Assembly (NCBI GenBank): GCA_964653555.1
Contig: CAZZFT010000004.1
Location: 22,971-86,970, forward strand
Direction of reading: 5' to 3'
From: JAHEJV01 sp964653555
GTDB lineage: Bacteria > Myxococcota_A > UBA9160 > SMWR01
DNA length: 64,000 nucleotides
Part shown: piece by piece, positions 52,878 through 61,227 of the stretch
Layout of the letters: each line of letters opens with the position of its first letter
How positions within the stretch are numbered: the first letter of the stretch is position 1
Program-made: the position numbers and the translations under genes
Notes under the pieces: model-generated
The model's database searches: none
What the model saw: the letters and a program-made list of their open reading frames with translations, nothing else
Told to the model about the DNA's origin: nothing

Positions 52878-54337
52878 CCGCCTACCGCGTCCCGCTCTTC
52901 CTGCGCGGGGAAGTGATCGAGAGCGACTGGGTGCCCTTCGGCGGTCGCTGGCCGGGCGGTGGCTTCGAGGCGCCGGATCCGCGCAAGTACGTCGACCGGC
53001 TGCCGCTGGCGACGCCGATGGCCCTGGCCGACCTCCAGCGGGTCCCCTTCGAGGAGATCCTCGAGGTGCTGGAAGCGCTCGGGCAGGCGCTCGACATCGA
53101 CCGCAATCCCCACGTCCAGCAGGCGTACGAGGCGGGCCTGGTCGCCTCGAACTACCCCGCCTCGATCCTGCGCAACAGCTACGTGACGCTGCCCCACGTG
53201 TTCCGCAAGGAACAGGTGCGGGAGATCGCCGAGCAGCGGATCGGCATCGACTACCTCGAGGGCTGGGTAGGCCGCACGCTGGCGGACGGCCGCGAGCTGC
53301 GCGTGCGCGCCTTCGGCGCCCGGTCGCTGCACGTCCCCGCCGGAAACGGCGGCCTCGTATCGGCGGTGACGATCATCCGCAACGCGATCACGCGCAGCGA
53401 CGCGATCCTCAAGATTCCCTCGAACGACCCGCTGACGGCGATGGCGATCGCGCGCACCCTGGCCGAGGTCGCTCCCAACCACCCGCTGACCCGGCACCTC
53501 GCCGTCGCCTACTGGAAGGGCGGCGACAGCGCGATCGAGGATCGGCTCTACCGGCCCGAGCACGTCGAGAAGATCGTCGCCTGGGGAGGCTTCGCCTCGG
53601 TGAAGCACGTGACGCGCTACATCCAGCCGGGCCTCGAGCTGATCGCCCTCGACCCGAAGCGCAGTGCCACGATCATCGGCCCCGAGGCGTTCCGCGACGA
53701 GGCGACGCTGCGCCGTGTCGCCCTGCGCGCCGCCTGCGACATCGGGATGGCCAATCAGGAGGCGTGCGCAAGCGCGCGGGTGATCTACGTCCTGTGCGGC
53801 ACGGACGCGGCGGGGCTCGAGCGCGTGCAGCGCCTCGGCGAGGCGATCTACGCGGCGCTGCTATCCCTGCCCGAACACCTCAGCACGGCGCCGAAGACCT
53901 TCGACCGCGAGCTGCACGATCACCTCGACGCCTCGCGGATGGCGGAGGACTGGTTCCGCGTGATCGGCGGCGAGCGGAACGAGGGTGCCATCGTGGTCTC
54001 GTTGATCGACGAAGAGGTGGACTACGCGCCCATGCTCTCGGGCCGCGTCGCCAACCTGGTGCCGGTGGACGACGTCGAGCGGGTGACGCGCGCCGTCACC
54101 GCCTACACCCAGACGGTGGGCATCTACCCCGAGAGCCTGAAGGAGCAGATCCGCGACCGGCTGCCCCTGTTCGGCGCCCAGCGGCTCACCTCCCTCGGCT
54201 ACGCCTGCCATCCGGCGATCGCCGCGCCCCAGGACGCGATCGAGCCGGTGCGCCGCATGTGCAAGTGGATCGTCGAGGAGAGCTGCGACCCGGAGCGGGT
54301 GTTCCCGATGTGGCGGACGCCCGGCTCGCGGGACTGA
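52874..54337 (+). CDS. LuxC-like acyl-CoA/acyl-protein reductase
   Basis: A 487-residue NADPH-dependent reductase of the LuxC family (PF05893). The acyl-accepting Cys is C298 in GMANQEACASARVIYV, equal to the essential Cys of LuxC. Other family stretches: SLHVPAGNGGLVSAVTIIRN, ILKIPSNDPLTAMAIARTLA, and YWKGGDSAIEDRLYRPEHVE. With the LuxE-like protein it should make long-chain aldehyde from fatty acid. No luxA, luxB or luxD is near, so the aldehyde probably feeds alcohol or wax or is used by another oxidase. Luciferase-like proteins exist at the start of the window but are not linked. Confidence 0.92.
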   Translation: MTAYRVPLFLRGEVIESDWVPFGGRWPGGGFEAPDPRKYVDRLPLATPMALADLQRVPFEEILEVLEALGQALDIDRNPHVQQAYEAGLVASNYPASILRNSYVTLPHVFRKEQVREIAEQRIGIDYLEGWVGRTLADGRELRVRAFGARSLHVPAGNGGLVSAVTIIRNAITRSDAILKIPSNDPLTAMAIARTLAEVAPNHPLTRHLAVAYWKGGDSAIEDRLYRPEHVEKIVAWGGFASVKHVTRYIQPGLELIALDPKRSATIIGPEAFRDEATLRRVALRAACDIGMANQEACASARVIYVLCGTDAAGLERVQRLGEAIYAALLSLPEHLSTAPKTFDRELHDHLDASRMAEDWFRVIGGERNEGAIVVSLIDEEVDYAPMLSGRVANLVPVDDVERVTRAVTAYTQTVGIYPESLKEQIRDRLPLFGAQRLTSLGYACHPAIAAPQDAIEPVRRMCKWIVEESCDPERVFPMWRTPGSRD

Positions 54338-54348
54338 AGCCCGCTCCC

Positions 54349-55350
54349 TCAAGCGCGACCGAGCAGCACCTGGCCCGGGCGACACGCGGCCTCCAGCGCC
54401 GCGCGATCGGCCTCGGGGAGCTGCGGCGCCCGCCGCGCCGGAGCCCCGCGCACCAGGCCCGCGGCGCGCTCCTTCCAGGCTCCGCCCTCGGGCAGCTCGA
54501 GGAACGCCTCGATCCGGGCGAGCACGGCGACCGGATCCGCGACCAGGTCCTCGAAGCGCACCTCCGCATAGCGCTCGGGCGCCAGCTCGCTCAGGGCCCG
54601 GTAGCCGTGCAGCACCTGGTCGCACCAGTAGCGGCCGAACACTGCCGGCGACGGGCGCGAGGCGAGCACGCGCGAGATCGCATCGCGACCCGTGGGCGGC
54701 GCGTGCAGGTCGAGCGGGCCCAGATCGGCGAGCCGCGCGCCGTCATCGAGGGGCGCGTCGTAGAGCAGCGAGATCGGCAGGCGGTAGGCGTGGTGGTGCA
54801 CCATCGAGAGCGCGGCCTCGGGCCCGTCGCGGTGGATGTGCAGGAAGCGCGCATCGGGGAAGTGGCGGACCAGCTCGCCCAGGTAGTCGAAGGAGGAGCC
54901 CGAACGCTCGAGCCAGAAGCTGCGGCCGTCGCGCTCCACCAGCCATGCGAAGAGCTGGCGGTGGTGGGCGACCGCCGGCTGGCGCGGATGCGTCGCCACC
55001 CGCGCCATCACCTCGTCGAAGAGCGCATCGGGATCGTCGCAGAGCCGCGGCAGCATCGAGACCAGGATCCAGGGCAAGGGCTCCTCGCGCCGGTAGCGAC
55101 CGCCCGACCCGAAGGGATAGGTGATCTCCGCCACCTCGTAGCCCCGGCGCAGCACGGCGGTGACGAAGGGCTGCTCGGCGGCGATCAGGGCGCCGTAGGC
55201 CTTCCCCTCGATCGGCTCGGGAGCGAAGCGGCGCTGGAAGTCGATGCCGTTGAACAGCTCGAAGACCGACAGGGCACCGGGGTGCTCGGCCAGCATGCGC
55301 GACAAGAGCGTCGAGCCACAGCGCCCGGTGCCGACGACGAAGCGGTCCAT
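54349..55350 (-). CDS. Sulfotransferase-family protein
   Basis: A 333-residue protein. The PAPS-binding 5'-phosphosulfate loop is GTGRCGSTLLSRML at residues 7-20, with further family stretches FPDARFLHIHRDGPEAALSM and YAEVRFEDLVADPVAVLARI. It should move a sulfuryl group from PAPS to an alcohol or amine of unknown identity. Cytosolic. It ends near the LuxC-like gene on the opposite strand (convergent) and follows the autotransporter stop by 9 bp on its own strand. Confidence 0.87.
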   Translation of the reverse strand: MDRFVVGTGRCGSTLLSRMLAEHPGALSVFELFNGIDFQRRFAPEPIEGKAYGALIAAEQPFVTAVLRRGYEVAEITYPFGSGGRYRREEPLPWILVSMLPRLCDDPDALFDEVMARVATHPRQPAVAHHRQLFAWLVERDGRSFWLERSGSSFDYLGELVRHFPDARFLHIHRDGPEAALSMVHHHAYRLPISLLYDAPLDDGARLADLGPLDLHAPPTGRDAISRVLASRPSPAVFGRYWCDQVLHGYRALSELAPERYAEVRFEDLVADPVAVLARIEAFLELPEGGAWKERAAGLVRGAPARRAPQLPEADRAALEAACRPGQVLLGRA

Positions 55351-55359
55351 CCCGTCCCC

Positions 55360-58300
55360 TCAGAAGTGGATGCGGGCGGTGATCGCCAGGACGTGATCGA
55401 GCCCGTCGCTGTCGACGATCGCATCGTACTCGGCGTGGGCCTCCACCTGGTCCCAGATCCGGGCCGACCAGCCCAGACCGACGACCGCCGCGTCGCGCGG
55501 CTCCTGGGCCCCGATGATCCGTATCGGGACGCCGGTGAAGGAGCCCTCGAGCTCGGTCGAGAGCTCGCGCTCGGTGTCGCCGTACTCGTGGCGCCAGCTC
55601 CCGCGCAGCTCCGGCAGCATCGTCGCGCTCTCGTCGATCCGGAGCCGGGTGCCGATCCGCATCCCCACTTCGCTGCGCACCGAGTCGGTGGTGTCGCCCT
55701 CGACGCGCAGGGACAGCACGCCTCCCCCGCCCTCCTCCACCTGGTCCGAGTCGAGCCGCGTCCAGTCCAGGGAGGCGAAGGGAACCAGCGACACCGGACC
55801 GAGCTGGGCCAGGTTCACGCCCGCCTCCCCGCCCGCCCCGTAGCCCGTGGTGTCGTAGTCCGCGTCGGCCTTGGCGGCGAAGCTGCCGACGTCGATGTCC
55901 CGCTCGACGTGGTTGCGCGCCCAGGAAAAGCGCCCGGCGCCGGAGAGATAGCCCCAGCTCGCGCTCCATCCGCCGTAGATCGCGCTCTGGACGCCCTGGG
56001 CGGTCGCATCGTCGGGGAGATGCGAGACGTCGATGTCGGCGTAGGTGTAGCCGACGGCGAGCCCGATCCCGAAGCCGGAGTCGAAGCGGTGGTCGAGCCC
56101 GACGGTCGCGCCCGCGAGTCCCAGGTCGACGTTCGAGGCGTCGCCGCCCCCGTCCAGCTCCGCCAGCTCGCCCCAGCCCTCGAACCACAGCGAGGAAGGG
56201 CTCGCGTCGAGCGCCGACCGGGAGCGCAGCCCCGAGGCGCTGTCGGCCTCGCGCTGAGCCGCGGACGCCGCCGAGGCCAGGTCTGGCTCCCCGGCGCCGC
56301 GCCCGGCGAGCGAAAGGATCGCGTCCCCCGAGGCCCAGGACGCGCCGCGCGAGCGCCGGTGCAGCGACCGGGCAAAGCGATCCGCGGTGGCCAGGTGCGC
56401 CGAGGGAATCGCCGTGTAGACCTCGCCGCTCAGCGCGTCGAAGACCGGGGCCACCTCGCCGGGGGCCAGCACGTTGAAGGCGTCGAAGAACCCCGTCCAC
56501 TCCGGATCGGGCGAGGGACTCACGACGAAGGCGTCGTACTGGGACTGGAGGTCATCCGCGACCGCAAGCTGGTTCGGGGTCTGGGCGAAGGTCGCGATGT
56601 TGTTCAGGTCGCCCTGGACCGACACCGTGTAGGTATTGCCGACGACCGAGGGTGTCACCGTCAGGAACGCCAGGTTGCCGGTGGACAGCGTCGGCACGCC
56701 GGTGAGCGTGCCGGCGGTGAGCAGGGTCGCGTTCACCGGAGCCCGGTAGTCGCCCGACTGCGGGTCCACGACGAGCGTCGCGCCCGAGGCGTCGAGGGCG
56801 AGGTTCGTCGCCAGCTGGGCGCTGGTGCCGTCGTCGCGCAGGCCCATGCGCAGCGCCGATCCCGGCGCGAAGGTGGCGGTGTTCACGGTGATCGGATCGC
56901 TGTTCACGGAGGGCTGCACGGTGCCGGACACCTGGAGGTCGGCCATCGGCGCATTGCCCGAGCCGGCGAGCGTGCCCGGCGCGCTCACCGTCAGCATCGG
57001 GGTACCGGTCAGATCGGCGTCGAGCGCCAGCGCGCCGCTGCGGACCTCCGTCGGGCCGGTGTACGGCTGGTCGACGGCGACCGACAGCGACTGGCTGCCG
57101 ACGATCGCCACAACGCCCGCTCCGGTCACGGTCGCCGTGAGCGGATTGCCGCCACTCAGGATGTCCAGCTCCGCCCCGCTCGCCAGGTCGACGTCGCCGG
57201 AGAGGCTGATCGAGGAGCTGGTCACGATGCCCGAGGCGATCTCGGTCCGGGCGTGGCTGTTGGCGCCCCCGAGCAGCACCGAGTTGCCGGCACCCGGGTC
57301 GAGCTGGAGCGTGCCGGGGCCGCTGATCGCCCCGGTCAGGAGTCCGCCGCTGGTGAGACGGAACACGTCGTCGGCGTCGCTGAACTGGATCGCGCCCTTC
57401 ACCACGTTGGCGGGGTCGAGCACCGTCAGGCCGTTCGGCGCGCCGTCGTACGCGAGCGTGCCGCTGAAGTTGCCCGTGGAGAGGGTGAGCGTGGAGGTGT
57501 CTCCCGCGACCTGGAGCGTTCCCGCGCCGCTGAGCGCGCCGCCCCAGGTGGTGGTCGTCGCCGGGGTCAGCCCCGCGCTCAGCGTGGCGCCGCTCTGGAT
57601 CTGGATGTCGCCGTCGGGATTCAGCGGAGAGCTCTCCGAGAAGATCAGCGTCCCACCGCGCACGATCGTGCCGCCGCTCCAGCCCTGGGGGCCGCCGTCG
57701 AGCCGGAGGATCCCGTCGCCCTGCTTCTCCACGATGCCCGCGCTGTCGGCGTCGAGGTCGTCGATCACGCCCGAGTAGACGAACTCGGCGAGCGGATCGC
57801 CGGGATCCTGGGGCTGGTCGAAGATCAGCCGCGCTCCGTTGAGGACGTCGCCGGGGAAGGCCGCGGCAGGGCCGCGCAGCACGCCTTCGATCACCCGGGT
57901 CTCGCCGCTGTAGGTGTTGGTCCGGGTGAGGGTGAGGGTGCCGGCGCCGGTCTTGAACAGCGAGCCCGTGCCCAGCGGCTCGTCCACGATCGAGACGTCG
58001 AGCGTGGTGGGGCGCGTGGTCTCGTAGGTGAGCACGCCGTCGAGCGCGATCTTGCCGCGCGACTGGTCGACGTCCACGATCGTGACCTCGCCGCCGAGCA
58101 GGCGCAGATAGGTGACGTCGGGATCGCTCCCCTGGATCTCCAGACCGGCGCCCTCTCCGTCGATCCGGACGCGGTCCACCTGCAGCTCGAGCGGACTGGC
58201 GGGCAAGGGCACCGAGATCACCGGGTTCATGACGCCCAGCGAGAAGGTGATGCCCTCGTCCGGGACGGCCGTGGTGAGCGCGTTGCGCAGGGAGCCCGCC

Positions 58301-58407
58301 CCGGAGTCGGCGGTGTTCGTCACGACCGACTGGGCGCGCGCGATCGGCGCGGGCACCGCGAGCCCGCCGGCGAGACCCGCGATCAGCAGCAGCACCTTGC
58401 GGGACAT
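55360..58407 (-). CDS. Autotransporter with PATR-type repeats
   Basis: A 1015-residue type Va-like autotransporter. The signal (KVLLLIAGLAGGLAVPAPIA) is followed by a passenger of repeated strands with autotransporter-associated beta-strand repeats (LFKTGAGTLTLTRTNTYSGE, VEKQGDGILRLDGGPQGWSG), and a C-terminal 12-strand beta-barrel from about residue 730, ending in Phe (HVLAITARIHF). The passenger may form a beta-helix and act in adhesion or aggregation. ATG 58407 is preferred to an upstream ATG lacking a signal-like region. No protease or lipase motif is seen. Confidence 0.93.
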   Translation of the reverse strand: MSRKVLLLIAGLAGGLAVPAPIARAQSVVTNTADSGAGSLRNALTTAVPDEGITFSLGVMNPVISVPLPASPLELQVDRVRIDGEGAGLEIQGSDPDVTYLRLLGGEVTIVDVDQSRGKIALDGVLTYETTRPTTLDVSIVDEPLGTGSLFKTGAGTLTLTRTNTYSGETRVIEGVLRGPAAAFPGDVLNGARLIFDQPQDPGDPLAEFVYSGVIDDLDADSAGIVEKQGDGILRLDGGPQGWSGGTIVRGGTLIFSESSPLNPDGDIQIQSGATLSAGLTPATTTTWGGALSGAGTLQVAGDTSTLTLSTGNFSGTLAYDGAPNGLTVLDPANVVKGAIQFSDADDVFRLTSGGLLTGAISGPGTLQLDPGAGNSVLLGGANSHARTEIASGIVTSSSISLSGDVDLASGAELDILSGGNPLTATVTGAGVVAIVGSQSLSVAVDQPYTGPTEVRSGALALDADLTGTPMLTVSAPGTLAGSGNAPMADLQVSGTVQPSVNSDPITVNTATFAPGSALRMGLRDDGTSAQLATNLALDASGATLVVDPQSGDYRAPVNATLLTAGTLTGVPTLSTGNLAFLTVTPSVVGNTYTVSVQGDLNNIATFAQTPNQLAVADDLQSQYDAFVVSPSPDPEWTGFFDAFNVLAPGEVAPVFDALSGEVYTAIPSAHLATADRFARSLHRRSRGASWASGDAILSLAGRGAGEPDLASAASAAQREADSASGLRSRSALDASPSSLWFEGWGELAELDGGGDASNVDLGLAGATVGLDHRFDSGFGIGLAVGYTYADIDVSHLPDDATAQGVQSAIYGGWSASWGYLSGAGRFSWARNHVERDIDVGSFAAKADADYDTTGYGAGGEAGVNLAQLGPVSLVPFASLDWTRLDSDQVEEGGGGVLSLRVEGDTTDSVRSEVGMRIGTRLRIDESATMLPELRGSWRHEYGDTERELSTELEGSFTGVPIRIIGAQEPRDAAVVGLGWSARIWDQVEAHAEYDAIVDSDGLDHVLAITARIHF

Positions 58408-58483
58408 CCCGCCCCTCGCTCGTCCGGGGTGGATCAAGGGACGCAACCTAGCGCAAGGGGACCCGGGCCGGCGGTGAGGCCCC

Positions 58484-59770
58484 TCACCCGTCCGCGGCAG
58501 CCAGATCGCCCGGCAGGGCCCGCGCGGCCAGGACGAAGTGCACGGTCGACCACACGCTCATCACCGCCACCACGGAGACCATCGAGTAGCGGATCGCCAG
58601 AGCCCCGTGCGCCTCGAACACGTAGTCGTTGAGCCATCCCACCGACAGCGGACCGAGCCCGAGACCGATGATGTTGGTGACGAAGAGCAGCACGCCCGCC
58701 GCGACCGCCCGCATCCGCACCGGAGCCAGGGTCTGCACGGTGGAGAAGACCGGCCCCTGGTACATCGCCGCGATGATCAGCCCCGGGAAGGCGATGGCGA
58801 GGGCCCGGTTCGCGTCGGGGTGCAGGAAGAAGGTGAGGATGAAGGGCATCGGGCCCAGACAGGCGATCGCCGGGATCCACATCCACCAGCGCACGTCGCG
58901 GCGGCCGAGCCGATCGGCCATCAGACCCGCCAGCAGCGAACCGATCGCACCGCCGACGCCGAGGACCAGGCCGTACTTCGTGCCCAGCTCGGCGCCGCCC
59001 ATCTCGTGGACGCGGCGCAGGAACGTGGGCGCCCAGTTGGCGAAGGCATAACCCGAGAACGCGGTCAGGCCGATGCCGAGCGAGAGATGGCGGAACGAGC
59101 GCTTCGAGGCGAGGAAGCGCACCACGTCCATCACCGGCGGGGCGTCCCCGATGACCGGATGCGCATCCTGGGCGCCGCGAACCGGCTCGCGCACGGTGAA
59201 GCGCACGAGCAGCGCCAGCAGCAGGCCGGGCAGTCCCACCACGACGAACGCGCGCCGCCAACCCCAGAACTCCTCGAGCCAGCCGCCCGCGAACACTCCG
59301 AACAGGATGCCGATGTGGATGCCCATGGCATACACGCTCAAGGCCGTGGCGCGCTGGCTCACCGGGAAGTAGTCGGCCAGCAGCGAGTGGGCCGGAGGCG
59401 AGAGCGCCGCCTCCCCCACGCCGACGCCGACCCGGGCGAAGGCCATTTGCGCGAAGCTGTTGACCATGCCCGAGACGCAGGTCATCCCGCTCCACAACGC
59501 GAGACCGATCGCGATGATGCTGCGGCGCAGCCACACGTCGGCGAGGCGCGCGATCGGGATCCCCAGGGTCGCGTAGAAGGCCGCAAAGGCCGGACCCGTG
59601 AGGAAGCCCATCGCCGAGTCCGAGACCCCGAGATCGGCTTTGATCGGCTCGAGCACGATCGAGATGATCTGGCGGTCGACGAAGTTGAAGACGTAGGCGA
59701 CGAACATCACCCCGAGCACGTACCGGGCGTACGCGGGGCTCGAGGCGACCGTCGGCCGGGAATCGTTCAG
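58484..59770 (-). CDS. MFS transporter (spinster/ACS-like), start uncertain
   Basis: A major facilitator protein of about 428 residues with about 12 helices (YVLGVMFVAYVFNFVDRQII, AFAAFYATLGIPIARLADVW, LAFVRVGVGVGEAALSPPAH-type motif). The proline-type MFS motif (SRPTVASSPAYARYVLGVMF) begins soon after a CTG at 59770 that has GGAG at correct spacing. No ATG, GTG or TTG lies nearer than the GTG at 59959, which would overlap the neighbouring gene. I therefore give CTG as the likely start but it is uncertain. The substrate is unknown; organic acids or lipids are common for the family. Confidence 0.8.
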   Translation of the reverse strand: MNDSRPTVASSPAYARYVLGVMFVAYVFNFVDRQIISIVLEPIKADLGVSDSAMGFLTGPAFAAFYATLGIPIARLADVWLRRSIIAIGLALWSGMTCVSGMVNSFAQMAFARVGVGVGEAALSPPAHSLLADYFPVSQRATALSVYAMGIHIGILFGVFAGGWLEEFWGWRRAFVVVGLPGLLLALLVRFTVREPVRGAQDAHPVIGDAPPVMDVVRFLASKRSFRHLSLGIGLTAFSGYAFANWAPTFLRRVHEMGGAELGTKYGLVLGVGGAIGSLLAGLMADRLGRRDVRWWMWIPAIACLGPMPFILTFFLHPDANRALAIAFPGLIIAAMYQGPVFSTVQTLAPVRMRAVAAGVLLFVTNIIGLGLGPLSVGWLNDYVFEAHGALAIRYSMVSVVAVMSVWSTVHFVLAARALPGDLAAADG

Positions 59771-59892
59771 GACGGCTCCGTGTCGAGTGCGAGGGCCACT
59801 GTGCCCACCGCGGTTCGCCCGGGTGACGACCGGGGGCCCTATCGGTCGAGACGGGGTACCACAGGCCGCGCGGTACGGCTCCTCGCCCCGGA

Positions 59893-60708
59893 TCAGGAAG
59901 TCTCCGAGGCGACGGGCAGGATCTTCTCGACTGGCCCCAGCGTGAACTCTGTGAGACACCAGACGGTCACGATTGAGAGCATCAGCGAGGCGAAGAACCC
60001 AAGGTAGGGCAGAATCGCGCTATCGAGCGCGCGGGCTGTATTCGCAACGGAATAGAGTGGCCATCCGACTCCGAAGGACACGCCCACGAACACGATCGGG
60101 CAGATGAACATCGCCAGGAACTCCCGTCCCTTTGCGATCGAGGGCCACACCTTGGCTGTGAAGACAGCCGTGGAGAGGAACGAGGTGGCGTTGACGAGAC
60201 CGATGCCCAGCGGAAACCCGAATATCGGCCACGGGTGGGCTCCGAAATAGCCCCACAGCCCTACATTGATGGGAATAATCTCGAATACGGACAGGCCGAG
60301 GACCGATCCGAAGAAGGCTTTCCATACAAACTTTCCGTCCACACCCTGGCGGATGCGCTTGGCGAGCATCAGGACGAAGACACCCAGCGACAGGTAAACG
60401 GCCGCGGAGTATAGGGGTATGAGCCTCCCGATGAGCTCGAAGGCCTCGTGTTGACCGACATGCGGGTAAACGCAGGTCTGAGCGAGATCCCAGATGGGCT
60501 CACTGAACATCATCCCGACCGAGCCGAGCCAGAAGTACAGGAGGATCCGCGTGCAAGTGGCTCGGCTCTCCCGGATCATCCAACACCAGGCGTAGACCGC
60601 ACCAAGGGAGGCGAGCACCGTGGCCACGATCTGCGCTTGCGCGGGCATGACCAGATCCAGCGCAGGCTGAATCGCCGGCGTCACGCTCTCGTTCACCACC
60701 GCATGCAT
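59893..60708 (-). CDS. Polytopic membrane protein of unknown family
   Basis: A 271-residue protein with about 7 transmembrane helices (IVATVLASLGAVYAWCWMIR, ILLYFWLGSVGMMFSEPIWD, YSAAVYLSLGVFVLMLAKRI, SFLSTAVFTAKVWPSIAKGR). The region GLWGYFGAHPWPIFGFPLGI loosely recalls AveC-type membrane spirocyclase-like proteins, but I cannot confirm it. ATG 60708 is supported by AGGAG upstream. The gene is less GC-rich than neighbours (many AT-ending codons), a sign of possible transfer. Same strand as the MFS gene after it. Confidence 0.7.
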   Translation of the reverse strand: MHAVVNESVTPAIQPALDLVMPAQAQIVATVLASLGAVYAWCWMIRESRATCTRILLYFWLGSVGMMFSEPIWDLAQTCVYPHVGQHEAFELIGRLIPLYSAAVYLSLGVFVLMLAKRIRQGVDGKFVWKAFFGSVLGLSVFEIIPINVGLWGYFGAHPWPIFGFPLGIGLVNATSFLSTAVFTAKVWPSIAKGREFLAMFICPIVFVGVSFGVGWPLYSVANTARALDSAILPYLGFFASLMLSIVTVWCLTEFTLGPVEKILPVASETS

Positions 60709-61227
60709 TTGGGAAGCTCCTGGTCTGTCGGACGACGCCAACCGAGAGCGCTCCAGACGCAGGGGGAGCCACCCGTACGACCCCCATCGTCGCACGGACG
60801 GTGGGCAATGGAGCGGCTTTCGGGTGGCGGGGGTCTTCCAGGCCAGGACGTTGCCGCGGCCGCCGTCGAGACGTCGAACGGCGTCTCGCGGAAGTGCTCC
60901 GAGCGGGCCAGCCGGAAGGGATCCCGGGCGCAGTCGCCGCCCCAACCGGCTCGATTTCAGTGGTGACCCGGGCGCGTCCCGCCCGGGTTGGACGGGCAGC
61001 ATATCATGCCTTCCTCTCCCGCTGCTGCTGCCGGTCCAGGCGCAATGGGTCGACGGAGCCCGAAGAGTGTCGGTGAACCCATAAGAGGAGCAGGATGCAG
61101 CCTCAGAGCGGCCGCCTCATAGCACGACGCGTGGAAAGCTCCGCGAACGCTTGCTCCGCGAGAGCGCGCCGGTTTACGATCGCTTCGTCGCCGCACCTGC
61201 GGTGTCGATCCCGCCGGAGGCAGCCCG
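60709..61227. other. Intergenic region upstream of the repeat protein
   Basis: 519 bp without a credible gene on either strand. It should hold divergent promoters for the membrane-protein gene (leftward) and the repeat protein (rightward). It contains the 17-bp copy of the tRNA-Arg end at 60960-60976, followed by an imperfect GC hairpin (CCCGGGCGCGTCCCGCCCGGG). Base composition is mixed, with an AT-richer patch near 61001 (GCATATCATGCC). Confidence 0.5.
60960..60976. repeat. Direct repeat of the tRNA-Arg 3' end (possible attachment-site copy)
   Basis: GTGGTGACCCGGGCGCG here is identical to 63031-63047, which spans the 3' end of the tRNA-Arg gene (CCA, discriminator, acceptor strand and part of the T arm) plus one flanking base. 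The two copies are in the same orientation and bracket about 2.07 kb. Site-specific integration at tRNA 3' ends leaves exactly this geometry, with the distal copy on the 3' side of the tRNA gene. Confidence 0.55.

Noticed and set aside
53764..58632. Open reading frame of 1622 codons on the plus strand
   Set aside because: It runs antisense to the autotransporter and sulfotransferase genes and across the LuxC-like gene; it is a by-product of GC-rich codon use, with repetitive Arg/Gly/Glu composition and no family match.
60801..61076. Short open frame in the gap upstream of the repeat protein
   Set aside because: No ribosome-binding site, no homology that I recognise, and arginine-rich out-of-frame composition.
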